Positions 17,825-26,523 are shown, counted from the first letter of the stretch. The stretch is DNA of 64,000 nt from G942493215 sp942493215 (GCA_942493215.1 OW818670.1:1426001-1490000); one strand, 5' to 3'. Notes: generated by a model from the letters alone, not told the origin. Program-made: numbers and translations.

Positions 17825-18244
17825 TTAATTAGTAATTTTATTAGTAACAAAATATTTATGTAACCAAAAATAATCTTTATTTTGAAAATCACAAACAAAA
17901 ATATTATGACTATAACAATTTAAATATTTCATAAGGATAGACATATTCTTATTACTTACGACAATCATAAATTTGGTATTAATCCTAATTAAACATGATT
18001 CAGTTTTTAAATGAATAACATATTGATAAGAATGCCTAGTTAGTATTTGTTTATCAAATTTATTTTTAACATAATTATTAAGCAGTTCAACATTAAAGTT
18101 ACCACATAATTGATTATAGCAACTTATCCCATAATTAAAATCATTATCTCTTAAATGATAAAGATTGTCCATTATTTTATATATTAAGTATTCTGGTTCA
18201 TCAAGATATTTTTCTTTTATTAAGAAAAGATAATATTTTCGCAT
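17825..18244 (-). CDS. sirA: SirA-like inhibitor of replication initiation
   Basis: About 139 aa from the ATG at 18244, which has AAAGGTGAT upstream. The start RKYYLFLIKEKYL resembles SirA's RHYY.YLIKEEF, and the end IFVCDFQNKDYFWLHKYF resembles its LAIDFNSKRYGWLNP. Its position next to tkt, two genes from yneF, matches B. subtilis. SirA binds DnaA domain I at the onset of sporulation and stops new rounds of replication. Overall identity is low, so the call depends on synteny plus the two end motifs. A terminator after tkt suggests separate transcription; a TATAAT-like box lies about 20 bases upstream. Confidence 0.65.
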   Translation of the reverse strand: MRKYYLFLIKEKYLDEPEYLIYKIMDNLYHLRDNDFNYGISCYNQLCGNFNVELLNNYVKNKFDKQILTRHSYQYVIHLKTESCLIRINTKFMIVVSNKNMSILMKYLNCYSHNIFVCDFQNKDYFWLHKYFVTNKITN

Positions 18245-18291
18245 CGTATCACCTTTTATATTATAAAAATAAATAAGCAAAAATAGTGTCG

Positions 18292-18319
18292 AAAAAAACT
18301 ACTATTACTTTAGTAGTTT
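18292..18319 (-). terminator. tkt terminator
   Basis: AAACTACT and AGTAGTTT pair around an eight-base loop, with a T run on the minus strand, overlapping the tkt stop and separating tkt from the SirA-like gene. Confidence 0.75.
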
Positions 18320-20287
18320 AATTATTTGATCTTTAATATTTTGATAACTAAAATCACAATGTTCTAAAACTTCATCACGAGTACCACTTATACCAAAGTT
18401 ATCTACTGTAATAAGGTATTTAGGACTATAAACAAAACGATGCCATCCAAAACCTGTTCCTGCTTCAATAACAATTCTTTTTACACCTAATGGTAAGACT
18501 TGTTCCTGATAATCAGCTGGTTGATTAATAAATAGTTCCATACAAGGCATACTAACAATTCTTATATTTAATTGTTGTTCTTCATATAGTTCTTTAACAA
18601 TATGAAAAGCGGTATGGACCTCAGTACCAGTTGCAATAATTATACCATGGAGTGGTCCTTGCTCTTTTTGCATAATATAGCCACCTTTTTCAACTAATGA
18701 ACTATCCGTAGCTGGTAATAAATTAACGTCATTACGAGAGATGACTAGAACACTTGGACCGGTATAATCATGTAGAATACAGTTCCATGATCCAATTATT
18801 TCTTTAGCATCAGCTGGGCGATATACTTTTAAATTAGGAGTTGCCCGTAGCATAGCTAATTGCTCAACTGGTTGATGCGTTGGTCCATCTTGACCAATGC
18901 TAATAGAATCATGAGTATAAATATAAGTAACAGGTAAATGCATTAAGGCCGCCATCCGAATAGCTGGTTTCATATAATCAGCAAAAGCTAAAAATGTCGA
19001 TCCAAATACTCTAAAGCCACTAACCGCTAAACCATTTAGAATAGCCCCCATCGCATGTTCCCGAACTCCAAACCAAATATTTTTACCATTAAAATTCTTA
19101 CTAGTAATATCATTTTCTTTTATTAAACGAGTCTTAGTAGAAGAAGATAAATCGGCTGATCCTCCTATAAAGTTACGAACATTATCAGAAATGTATTGCA
19201 TTATCCGACCATTAACATCACGCATAGATATACGATCCTCATAATTTTGATAAATAGTATTAATTATATCATCACGTAACTGATAATTAATTGTCTCTTC
19301 AAATAAGAATTGTAATTCACTCATATCATTATGAACAACATTACTAACATATTCTTTATAATTAATAGCCCATTCATTATATTTATTAGCACTATGTTTA
19401 ACGATTTGTTCTCTAAACTTATCCATTGCTTCATTAGAATGATAAAATGGTTCATTAGGAAGACCTAATTTGGTTTTTACTAACGAAGTAGCATTACGAT
19501 CTAATGGTTTACCATGAACCTCATTAGTGCCAGCCATTGGTGCATCAGCCCCAATTATAGTTTTAATTTCAATAATGGTTGGTTTACTACTAGTTTTAGC
19601 TTTAATAATAGCGTGATCAATAGCTCTTACATCATTACCATCCTTAACAAATTCGGTATTCCAACCAAGGGCTTTAAATCTGCCTAACACATCTTCAGTA
19701 AAAGTTGATGTGGTTGGCCCATCTAAACTAATAGCATTAGAGTCATATAAAACAATTAAATTATTTAAACATAAATTACCCGCTAAAGAGCATGCTTCAT
19801 TAGTAATACCCTCCATTAAGTCGCCATCACTACATAAGGCATAAACATTATAATTAATTAATGATTTACCACTAGGTAAAACAAATTTTCGTTCTAGTAT
19901 TTTTTCGGCTATTGCCATACCAACCGCACTAGCTAAACCCTGACCTAATGGACCGGTTGATATAGTAACACCTGGTGTTACTCCTAATTCTGGATGTCCA
20001 GGTGTTTTATAATCAGATCGACGAAAGTTTTTTAAATCGTCAATCGTTAGTCCTATACCACTCATAAATAAAGTTGCATAAAGAAGAGCTGAACCATGCC
20101 CGGCTGATAAGACAAAACGGTCACGATTAACCCAATTATTATCTTTGGTACTCATATTTAAATGTTTAGCATACAAAGTATATATAATGGGAGCTGCCCC
20201 TAAAACAATACCTGGATGTCCACTTCCAGCTTGATTAATCATATCAATACCTAAAGCCTTAATGTTAGCTATAATTTCTTTATCCAT
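18305..20287 (-). CDS. tkt: transketolase
   Basis: Thiamine-diphosphate enzyme of the non-oxidative pentose phosphate pathway, moving two-carbon units between sugar phosphates. 660 aa, full length. The TPP-binding region shows SAGHGSALLYA, GPLGQGLASAVGMA and the GDG..N motif as CSDGDLMEGITNEA. The central domain has the catalytic GVREHAMGAI and THDSIGQDGPTHQPVEQL-type signature. GGGTGAG precedes the ATG and a TATAAT box lies upstream near 20310. It supplies pentoses for nucleotides. Confidence 0.96.
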   Translation of the reverse strand: MDKEIIANIKALGIDMINQAGSGHPGIVLGAAPIIYTLYAKHLNMSTKDNNWVNRDRFVLSAGHGSALLYATLFMSGIGLTIDDLKNFRRSDYKTPGHPELGVTPGVTISTGPLGQGLASAVGMAIAEKILERKFVLPSGKSLINYNVYALCSDGDLMEGITNEACSLAGNLCLNNLIVLYDSNAISLDGPTTSTFTEDVLGRFKALGWNTEFVKDGNDVRAIDHAIIKAKTSSKPTIIEIKTIIGADAPMAGTNEVHGKPLDRNATSLVKTKLGLPNEPFYHSNEAMDKFREQIVKHSANKYNEWAINYKEYVSNVVHNDMSELQFLFEETINYQLRDDIINTIYQNYEDRISMRDVNGRIMQYISDNVRNFIGGSADLSSSTKTRLIKENDITSKNFNGKNIWFGVREHAMGAILNGLAVSGFRVFGSTFLAFADYMKPAIRMAALMHLPVTYIYTHDSISIGQDGPTHQPVEQLAMLRATPNLKVYRPADAKEIIGSWNCILHDYTGPSVLVISRNDVNLLPATDSSLVEKGGYIMQKEQGPLHGIIIATGTEVHTAFHIVKELYEEQQLNIRIVSMPCMELFINQPADYQEQVLPLGVKRIVIEAGTGFGWHRFVYSPKYLITVDNFGISGTRDEVLEHCDFSYQNIKDQIIKLLK

Positions 20288-20355
20288 ATTCTCACCCTTT
20301 ATTTTATCTTTTATAATTATAGCAAAAAAAAAGGATTAAAGAAATAGAAAAAATA

Positions 20356-20390
20356 AAATAGTTTGAATTATCAAGTTATTCAAACTATTT
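20356..20390 (-). terminator. terminator of the SOS micro-protein gene
   Basis: A perfect 12-bp stem (20356-20367 with 20379-20390) and 11-base loop follow the small gene's stop, with a T-rich 3' side on the minus strand. Confidence 0.8.
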
Positions 20391-20532
20391 ATTTAATATT
20401 ATTATTAACGATTGGTTTATAATAGTTATTATTTTGCATTACAGCTCTTTCTTTTAAAGCTCCTACTAGGAATACTCCTAACATTGTAACAACGAAAATA
20501 ATAACAACTTTGTTTTTAAAAATATCTAACAT
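20389..20532 (-). CDS. SOS-controlled 47-aa single-pass membrane protein
   Basis: An ATG at 20532 with AAAGGAGG upstream opens 47 codons: a short basic N-terminus (MLDIFKNK), one hydrophobic helix (about 9-25, VVIIFVVTMLGVFLVGAL), then a polar Asn-rich tail ending in PIVNNNIK. TTGACA and TAATAT with a 17-base spacer form its promoter, and a perfect LexA box fills the spacer. It occupies the place of yneA, the SOS division inhibitor divergent from lexA in B. subtilis, but has no LysM domain. A division-inhibitor role is inference from location, topology and regulation. Confidence 0.8.
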   Translation of the reverse strand: MLDIFKNKVVIIFVVTMLGVFLVGALKERAVMQNNNYYKPIVNNNIK

Positions 20533-20564
20533 TTTTTCTTCCTCCTTTATTAATTATATATTAC

Positions 20565-20582
20565 CACGAACTTATGTTCGTG
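20565..20582. promoter_or_regulatory. LexA (SOS) box 1
   Basis: CACGAAC, four bases, GTTCGTG is a perfect palindrome containing the Bacillus-type core CGAACnnnnGTTCG. It lies between the -35 (TTGACA) and -10 (TAATAT) of the minus-strand micro-protein gene, so LexA should repress that gene tightly. Confidence 0.92.
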
Positions 20583-20595
20583 TCAAGCTCTTTTG

Positions 20596-20609
20596 CAAAC
20601 ATTTGTTTG
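20596..20609. promoter_or_regulatory. second, weaker LexA-box-like palindrome
   Basis: CAAAC, four bases, GTTTG differs from the consensus symmetrically in each half-site. It overlaps the lexA -35 box, fitting weaker autoregulation of lexA. The 29-bp centre-to-centre spacing to box 1 would allow both dimers to bind. Confidence 0.65.
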
Positions 20610-20635
20610 ACTTTTTATTTTTTGCATGCTATAAT
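20607..20635 (+). promoter_or_regulatory. lexA promoter
   Basis: TTGACT (20607-20612) and TATAAT (20630-20635) are separated by 17 bases and lie 30 bases before lexA. Confidence 0.85.
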
Positions 20636-20664
20636 GTAAATGTAATATAAGAAGGAGGTCTTAT

Positions 20665-21282
20665 ATGGACGAGTTAACTAGAAGACAAGAAGAAATATTA
20701 AACTTCATTAAATCATATATTGTATCTTATGGTTATCCCCCTACCGTTAGAGAAATAGGTAAAGCCATCGGTGTTTCATCCCCTGCTACAATTCAGGCCC
20801 ATCTTAACAATTTAAAGATGAAAGGTTTTATTAAAAAAGAAGATACTAAAAACCGAGCTATTGAATTATTAGTTGATAATGAGTATGAAAGTAAAGATAA
20901 TGCTGTTATTGAAGTTCCTTTGTTAGGAAAAATTACGGCTGGTAGCCCAATCGAAGCGATTGAAAAGCCTGATGAATACTTTTCTCTACCCGCTTATTTA
21001 ATTCCTAACGACAAAGAAGTATTTACTCTCCTTGTTAGTGGTAGTAGTATGATTAATGCTGGTATTCTTGATGGTGATATTGTTATTGTTGAAAGAAAAA
21101 ATACGGCTAAGAATGGTGAAATAGTTGTTGCTATGAATGATAATAATGAAGTAACTTTAAAAACATTTTATAAAGAAAAAGATTATTTTCGTTTACAACC
21201 TGAAAATGATACCATGGCCCCTATTATTTTAGATAATGTTACTATTCTAGGAAAAGCTATTGGATTATATCGTAAAATATAA
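20665..21282 (+). CDS. lexA: LexA SOS repressor
   Basis: A 205-aa repressor and autoprotease. The winged-helix DNA-binding domain (about 1-65) has YGYPPTVREIGKAIGVSSPATIQAHL. The cleavage site is Ala92-Gly93 in GKITAGSPIEA, and the serine-lysine dyad is Ser128 in SGSSM and Lys166 in VTLKTF. RecA-stimulated self-cleavage would derepress the divergent micro-protein gene and lexA itself. GAAGGAGG precedes the ATG. No other SOS genes are in the window. Confidence 0.97.
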   Translation: MDELTRRQEEILNFIKSYIVSYGYPPTVREIGKAIGVSSPATIQAHLNNLKMKGFIKKEDTKNRAIELLVDNEYESKDNAVIEVPLLGKITAGSPIEAIEKPDEYFSLPAYLIPNDKEVFTLLVSGSSMINAGILDGDIVIVERKNTAKNGEIVVAMNDNNEVTLKTFYKEKDYFRLQPENDTMAPIILDNVTILGKAIGLYRKI

Positions 21283-21308
21283 AAACTGAATCAATGATTC
21301 AGTTTTTT
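21282..21308. terminator. terminator shared by lexA and the rhomboid gene
   Basis: An 11-bp stem of AAAACTGAATC with its complement around a three-base loop, with T runs on both strands, separates the two convergent genes. Confidence 0.85.
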
Positions 21309-22455
21309 AATGAAATAATCCCATATATATTAAAAATATAACATACACTGTTGATAGAACTAAGCCATTAATACAATCAGACTTAGTACTTTTATATTTA
21401 TCACCTAAAGCCATTGTTATTAATATTCCTCCAACTAATCCCCCAATATGGGCATAAACATTAATATTTGGATTCATAAACCCTAATAGCAAATTAAGAA
21501 TAATTACTGGTATAATCTGTGATTTTAAAGTGTTCGCTAAATAAATCCGATAATGAAAACCAAAATATAATAGTGATCCTAATAAGCCGAATATTGCCCC
21601 ACTAGCACCAACACTACTACCATTAACAAATAGTAAGGACAATAAATTACCGGCTAAGGCACTAAATAAATAGATTCCTAAATATTTAATTTTACCAAAG
21701 AAACTTTCTATTTGTTGACCTATAACATATAGAGCATACATATTAAAGGCAAAATGGAAGATATCAACATGAAGAAAGGCTCCACTAATAAGGCGGTAGT
21801 ATTCTCCTGCTTTTATTAAATAGGTATTACCTGCCCCTAGAAAGGTTAAAACATCATTAGTAATCATTCCATTACCTAACATAATTGATATAATAAACAT
21901 TATGGTGTTAATACCAATTAAAGCATAAGTGATAATTGGTATTTTAGGTTTAAAAATATCTTCCACTCGATTAGCTTCCTCTTCGGTTTTACGACTGATA
22001 TCTTGTGTTAATTTAATAAACAAATCTTTTCCTTTTTCACTGAACTTCGTCTTATTAAAGATATTAGGAAAAGATTCTGTAACAAAACTGTATCTTTTTA
22101 GATCACGAATATTCTTAATATTAGCACACATTAAACCCTCATTATCCTCAACGAATTCCACATTATCGCCAATATTAATAAATATACTTAAGGTATTTAT
22201 ATTAACACTAAGGGTCTTCTTTTTAATACTTTTCATAATCATTTTAGTTCGAAAAACATCATTAGAAAATTGTTCATTATTATGAATATAATTAGAAACA
22301 ATTCGAACAATCTTATAATCACTATCTAGATTTTCTAACCATATTTCATTTTGAGCTCCATGTAAAATAATGGGTGTATAATTTTGCTCGGTAATAAAAT
22401 AATGTAATAGTTTCATAACTATTTCATCATTTTTATTTGTTAAAGTTTCCGCCAT
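21307..22455 (-). CDS. rhomboid-family intramembrane serine protease
   Basis: A 382-aa protein with a cytosolic N-terminal domain (about 1-165), as in B. subtilis GluP/YqgP, followed by about seven helices. The catalytic Ser is S285 in GASGAIFG and the partner His is H336 in VYAHIGG. The HxxxN motif is in LHVDIFHFAFNMYALY. Rhomboids cut membrane proteins inside the bilayer; GluP relatives act in membrane-protein quality control. AAAGGTGA precedes the ATG. It lies directly after the RluD-type gene. Confidence 0.93.
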   Translation of the reverse strand: MAETLTNKNDEIVMKLLHYFITEQNYTPIILHGAQNEIWLENLDSDYKIVRIVSNYIHNNEQFSNDVFRTKMIMKSIKKKTLSVNINTLSIFINIGDNVEFVEDNEGLMCANIKNIRDLKRYSFVTESFPNIFNKTKFSEKGKDLFIKLTQDISRKTEEEANRVEDIFKPKIPIITYALIGINTIMFIISIMLGNGMITNDVLTFLGAGNTYLIKAGEYYRLISGAFLHVDIFHFAFNMYALYVIGQQIESFFGKIKYLGIYLFSALAGNLLSLLFVNGSSVGASGAIFGLLGSLLYFGFHYRIYLANTLKSQIIPVIILNLLLGFMNPNINVYAHIGGLVGGILITMALGDKYKSTKSDCINGLVLSTVYVIFLIYMGLFH

Positions 22456-22474
22456 AAAATTTCACCTTTCTTTT

Positions 22475-23374
22475 TTATTCTTCAAACATTTGCATTATAT
22501 TTGTAAAACACTCTGGTAATTCACTATCAAAATGCATATATTCTTTTGTCGCAGGATGAATAAAGCCAATCTCTTTAGCATGTAAACATTGACCACTTTT
22601 ATCAATCAATTTACGATGACCATAAACAGAATCATTGACAACTGGATGACCAATATATTCCATATGAACACGTATCTGATGTGTTCGACCAGTTTCTAAT
22701 TTAAGTTCTAATAAAGTTACTTGTTTAAAACGTTTTAATACGGTAAAATTAGTAACTGCATTTTTACTATTTATAGCTGTAACCGCTTGCTTTTTACGAT
22801 CTTTAGAATCACGTCCAATCGGAGCATCAATGGTTCCCGTATCGCTAGTAATAACTCCCCAAACAAGGGCCACATACTTGCGCATAACTGTTTTTTCTTC
22901 TAACTGTCTAGCTAAACTCTCATGAGCCATATTGTTTTTAGCAACTAATAATAAGCCAGTCGTATAAGCATCAATTCGATGTACAATTCCTGGTCTAAAC
23001 TCTCCATTAATATCACTTAATGAAGAAGAATAATACATTAATCCATTAACTAAAGTACCACTACTGTTGCCTGGTGCCGGATGAACAACTAAACCATTTG
23101 GTTTATTAATAACCATAACATCATTATCCTCATAAATAACTGTATATTCAACAGGTTCCGGATTAACAATATCTATTTTTTCCTGATATTCATCAATAGT
23201 TACTACATCATCCTCTTTTAATGTCATACCATTTTTAGCAGGCTTATTATTAACTTTAATAATACCTTCTTTAATAAGTTTTTGAATCTTTGAACGACTC
23301 ATCTCTGTAACAATACTTAAATAATGGTCAATTCTATCACCACTATTATTTTCATCTATTTTAAATGTTTGCAT
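22475..23374 (-). CDS. rluD: 23S rRNA pseudouridine synthase, RluD/YlyB type
   Basis: Isomerises uridines in 23S rRNA (helix 69 sites for RluD). 299 aa with an N-terminal S4 domain (about 1-60, DHYLSIVTEMSRSKIQKLIKEG) and the catalytic domain with VINKPNGLVVHPAPG, the catalytic Asp in GIVHRIDAYTTGLL, and GRTHQIRVHMEYIGHPV. In B. subtilis ylyB follows lspA, as here; it overlaps the lspA end by 19 bases, suggesting coupled translation. The exact target uridines cannot be read from the sequence. Confidence 0.92.
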   Translation of the reverse strand: MQTFKIDENNSGDRIDHYLSIVTEMSRSKIQKLIKEGIIKVNNKPAKNGMTLKEDDVVTIDEYQEKIDIVNPEPVEYTVIYEDNDVMVINKPNGLVVHPAPGNSSGTLVNGLMYYSSSLSDINGEFRPGIVHRIDAYTTGLLLVAKNNMAHESLARQLEEKTVMRKYVALVWGVITSDTGTIDAPIGRDSKDRKKQAVTAINSKNAVTNFTVLKRFKQVTLLELKLETGRTHQIRVHMEYIGHPVVNDSVYGHRKLIDKSGQCLHAKEIGFIHPATKEYMHFDSELPECFTNIMQMFEE

Positions 23375-23826
23375 CTATAATCCACCTCTATACTTTTTAT
23401 TGTAATCATTGCAACTCCTATAAATATCATTGAATCGGCTAAATTGAAGATAGGAAAATCATAACCAATGATATTAAAACGTAGGTAATCTATTACATAC
23501 CCCCATAATATTCGATCAATTAAATTTCCTAAAATTCCTCCAGCTAGTATACCATAAGATATAGTTTCAAATAAAGTTAATTTTTTATTTTTAACAAAGA
23601 AATAATATAAAGCAAATAACACCATTATTCCAATCATAATAAGAATAATTCGATAACCTGATAAGATACTCCAAGCTGCTCCAATATTATGAGCATTAGT
23701 TAAATAAAAGAAATTAGGAATAATTGTAATACTAGAATATACTGATAAATTAGCAGTTATAATCATCTTCACTAATTGATCTAAAATAACACAACCAACG
23801 GTTATTAACAGCATCTTTTTCTTCAT
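23356..23826 (-). CDS. lspA: lipoprotein signal peptidase (signal peptidase II)
   Basis: Cleaves diacylglyceryl-modified prolipoproteins in the membrane. 156 aa with four helices. The two catalytic aspartates sit in VIDYLRF and FNLADSMIFIG, and GGILGNLIDRI is the conserved third block. It serves the lipoproteins here (the 11 kb protein and PrsA). GGTGA precedes the ATG. Confidence 0.95.
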   Translation of the reverse strand: MKKKMLLITVGCVILDQLVKMIITANLSVYSSITIIPNFFYLTNAHNIGAAWSILSGYRIILIMIGIMVLFALYYFFVKNKKLTLFETISYGILAGGILGNLIDRILWGYVIDYLRFNIIGYDFPIFNLADSMIFIGVAMITIKSIEVDYRCKHLK

Positions 23827-23862
23827 ATCAATTCACCATTAATATTATATCAAATTTTTATG

Positions 23863-23889
23863 AAAAGGACTAGATATACCAGTCCTTTT
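23863..23889 (-). terminator. terminator after the Gx transporter gene
   Basis: AAAAGGACT pairs with AGTCCTTTT around a nine-base loop with T-rich flanks. It ends the three-gene ApbE cassette before lspA. Confidence 0.8.
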
Positions 23890-23890
23890 A

Positions 23891-24394
23891 TTATATTTTA
23901 TGTTTTTCTAGATAATCTAACATTTGTTTACTTATTAACCCTACTATTATACCCGTAGGAATCGAAAATAATAATAACCAGGGTAAATAATAAATAATAT
24001 TTTTGCTTTGTAGAATGAGCATAGCCACTATTATTTGACCTATTGAATGTGATACTGATCCAATAATGCTGACCCCAATAATTGACAATTTTCTAAAATT
24101 ATGAGCCAAACTCATCATAATAACACTTAATAAGGCCCCTCCTAAACTAAACCAAAAAGTAATACTAAATAATCCTGTCATTAAAATGCTTACTAATAGT
24201 ACCCGCATTATAGATAAAGGGAAGGCTTCTCGATAAGAGTACAAATATACAACTACTAGAATAATGGTATTTGCTAAACCTAATTTTAAACCAGGTACTA
24301 CACCACTAAAAAGAGGAACTAAACTTTCAATTATACTAAGAACAATTGATAAAGCCAGTAGCATTGATAATCTTGTTATTTTCTTTAGTTCCAT
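23891..24394 (-). CDS. Gx-transporter family membrane protein (EetB-like)
   Basis: A 167-aa protein with five or six transmembrane helices, belonging to the family once called heptaprenyl diphosphate synthase component I. It starts with ITRLSMLLALSIVLSIIESLVP, which resembles ECF S-component openings, and continues with PGLKLGLANTIILV. Family members sit next to NusG-domain-II proteins and ApbE, and the Listeria EetB is of this type. AGGTGA precedes the ATG. A role in flavin-dependent extracellular electron transfer is inferred from gene context. Confidence 0.8.
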   Translation of the reverse strand: MELKKITRLSMLLALSIVLSIIESLVPLFSGVVPGLKLGLANTIILVVVYLYSYREAFPLSIMRVLLVSILMTGLFSITFWFSLGGALLSVIMMSLAHNFRKLSIIGVSIIGSVSHSIGQIIVAMLILQSKNIIYYLPWLLLFSIPTGIIVGLISKQMLDYLEKHKI

Positions 24395-24401
24395 AATTCA
24401 C

Positions 24402-24767
24402 CTATTCTATTACCGTATCATAATCATTATTAGCTTCAATATTAATAACTATCTTATTAGGTAAACATATTATACTCTCATATGTTTCACTAATATATCC
24501 TTGTCTAGAACAAAGATGTAAAGGGCTTTTTTCTTCAATCACCCTTACTTTACCATTTATAGATTCAATTTTAACCTTACCATTATAACCATTAACCTCA
24601 TATATTTTTTTATCTTTAATAGCTAAATCAATAGTTAAAATTTTATTTTTCTCATAATAAACTTGAACCAACTTATGACCATCATAAGAAGAAATATGCA
24701 TAAAAGTATAAAGAATAATAATTACTATTAGAACAATTCCTACTATTACCCAATCATATTTATTCAT
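24402..24767 (-). CDS. NusG domain II-containing protein (EetA-like)
   Basis: 121 aa from the ATG at 24767: one N-terminal membrane helix (WVIVGIVLIVIIILYTF), then an extracytoplasmic beta domain with VYYEKNKI, NGYNGKVKIESINGKVRVIEEKSPLHLCSRQGYI, typical of NusG_II. It is not the transcription factor. The start codon overlaps the ApbE stop by eight bases (ATGAATAA) with AAAGGA ten bases upstream, so coupling is likely. The frame is open 27 codons further upstream but without a good site. The order ApbE, NusG-II, Gx suggests a shared redox function. Confidence 0.8.
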   Translation of the reverse strand: MNKYDWVIVGIVLIVIIILYTFMHISSYDGHKLVQVYYEKNKILTIDLAIKDKKIYEVNGYNGKVKIESINGKVRVIEEKSPLHLCSRQGYISETYESIICLPNKIVINIEANNDYDTVIE

Positions 24768-25806
24768 ACTTAGATATTCCTTTAGAGGTATAAATTTTAC
24801 CATCCATCCCATACCAAATAGCTTCCATATCATTTCTACTATTAACATATTTCATACCTTCATCAATAGGCATTAAAAATAACATTGTATCAACCGTATC
24901 AGCTAAAGCACTACTACTAGAAATAATCGTTACACTCTTCATATAATTAACGGGCATAAAAGTTTTAGGATCAATAATATGATGATATATTTGACCATTA
25001 TATTCATAAAAACGTTCATAACTACCACTTGTAACAACCGCCATATTATTACCTTTAATGGCTGTAAAAATCTTACTGGTATCAGTAGGATCTTTAACAC
25101 CTATCTTATAGATACCATTATTATAATGATCACCTACTAAAGCATTACCACCAGCATTAATTATGAATTTAGAAACACCTATTTTCTTTAGGTAATCTCC
25201 AGCCATCTCGGTAGTATAACCTTTCGCTATAGAGCCAAGATCAATGTTAGGATGCGTATTTAATAAAGTACAACCAGATTCAAATTTAATATTATTAATA
25301 TCTGTATCCGTAATAGATGATAATTCTTCTTGGCTAGGAATTCCGGTACCGGCATCACGATATTTCTTCCAAACATCTATTGCACTACCAATATTAATAT
25401 TAAGTAATCCATTACTTTTATTATACCATTCAATCCCATACTTTAATAATGTACATAATTCTTTATCGAGAGGAAAGCTTTTAATCTTATCTTCATTATT
25501 ATTTATATAATAAATATTGATAAGATTATCATAGCCATTATACCGATCAGTTAATTGATGATATGTACGATAGATATCTTCTACCCCTTTTAAGGCCTTA
25601 TTAGCTTTATATGAATCATTAGTATAAATTTTAACATTAATATAAGTATCCATATAAAAAAGATTAGTACTATAAACATTCACTTCATTCTTTTTATATA
25701 AAAAGAATACTCCTATTATCATCATTATAACTATTAAAGTGGCCATAATTGATAGTATTTTCTTATTATCCGTCTTTTTAAATATATTAATAATTTTATC
25801 TTTCAT
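24760..25806 (-). CDS. apbE: FAD:protein FMN transferase (ApbE family)
   Basis: Attaches FMN covalently to Thr/Ser of secreted or membrane flavoproteins. 348 aa with a membrane anchor (about 18-36) in place of a lipobox. ApbE signatures are DTYINVKIYT, LDLGSIAKGYTTEMAGDYL, FIINAGGNALVGD, HHIIDPKTFMPVNYMKSVTIIS and ADTVDTMLFLM. The neighbouring EetA/EetB-like genes suggest a flavin-based electron-transfer role like Listeria FmnB. Its flavoprotein substrate is not in the window. AAGGTGATAGT precedes the ATG. Confidence 0.94.
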   Translation of the reverse strand: MKDKIINIFKKTDNKKILSIMATLIVIMMIIGVFFLYKKNEVNVYSTNLFYMDTYINVKIYTNDSYKANKALKGVEDIYRTYHQLTDRYNGYDNLINIYYINNNEDKIKSFPLDKELCTLLKYGIEWYNKSNGLLNINIGSAIDVWKKYRDAGTGIPSQEELSSITDTDINNIKFESGCTLLNTHPNIDLGSIAKGYTTEMAGDYLKKIGVSKFIINAGGNALVGDHYNNGIYKIGVKDPTDTSKIFTAIKGNNMAVVTSGSYERFYEYNGQIYHHIIDPKTFMPVNYMKSVTIISSSSALADTVDTMLFLMPIDEGMKYVNSRNDMEAIWYGMDGKIYTSKGISKYE

Positions 25807-25834
25807 ACTATCACCTTAATAATTATATCATAGA

Positions 25835-26452
25835 TTAATGGAAATTTGAATTAACTCGCGAATAAACACAACCACAATAATCTTGACGATATAATTGATA
25901 TTTTTTAGATAATTCAATTGATCTTAAATAGCCATTATGCTTTTTAAAATCGGCATATAAATATTTAATACCATACTTTTTTTCCAACTCTTCACCAATT
26001 GTATTTAATATTTCTGCATCTTTATAAGGACTAATAGATAAAGTTGTTGTAAAGTAATCAAAATGATGATTTTTGGCATATATTACTGTCTGTTCTAAAC
26101 GCATCTCATAACATTTATGACAACGCTTTCCACCTTCTTGTTCTTGCTCTAAACCCTTTATCTGTTGATACCATTCTTGAGGTTCGTAATTGTCAACCAC
26201 AAAATCAACCGGATGTTTAAATGTCATTTCTTCAATTAAACGTCTTTGTTCATTAACTCTTTTTTCATACTCCTCATTAGTATCAATATTAGGATTATAA
26301 TAATATACCGTTATTTTAAAATAATTAGATAAATACTCTAAAACATAACTACTACAAGGACCACAACAACTATGTAATAATAGGGTTGGTACAACATCAG
26401 TTGGAATACTAGTAATTATCTTATCTAATAATATTTGATAATTTATTTTCAT
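25835..26452 (-). CDS. queH: epoxyqueuosine reductase QueH
   Basis: Reduces epoxyqueuosine to queuosine in tRNA; QueH is the iron-sulfur alternative to QueG. 205 aa with the family cysteines: LLHSCCGPCSSYVLEY at the N-terminus, GGKRCHKCYEMRLEQT in the middle and QDYCGCVYSR at the C-terminus. The latter three-Cys region helps hold metal ions. It completes the pathway begun by Tgt at 13.9 kb. AGGAAGTGAT precedes the ATG. Confidence 0.94.
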   Translation of the reverse strand: MKINYQILLDKIITSIPTDVVPTLLLHSCCGPCSSYVLEYLSNYFKITVYYYNPNIDTNEEYEKRVNEQRRLIEEMTFKHPVDFVVDNYEPQEWYQQIKGLEQEQEGGKRCHKCYEMRLEQTVIYAKNHHFDYFTTTLSISPYKDAEILNTIGEELEKKYGIKYLYADFKKHNGYLRSIELSKKYQLYRQDYCGCVYSRVNSNFH

Positions 26453-26505
26453 ATTATCACTTCCTGTTTTCTATTATATTATTATTTTAGTATAGAGTAA
26501 AGAAA

Positions 26506-26523
26506 AAGTCGTATTAACGACTT
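26506..26523 (-). terminator. terminator after the 207-aa gene
   Basis: AAGTCGT and ACGACTT pair around a four-base loop with a T-rich 3' side on the minus strand, overlapping the end of the gene. Confidence 0.65.

Noticed and set aside
24768..24848. Longer N-terminus for the NusG-II protein
   Set aside because: It would overlap ApbE by about 90 bases and place a stretch before the membrane helix; the ATG at 24767 overlaps the ApbE stop in a normal coupling arrangement.
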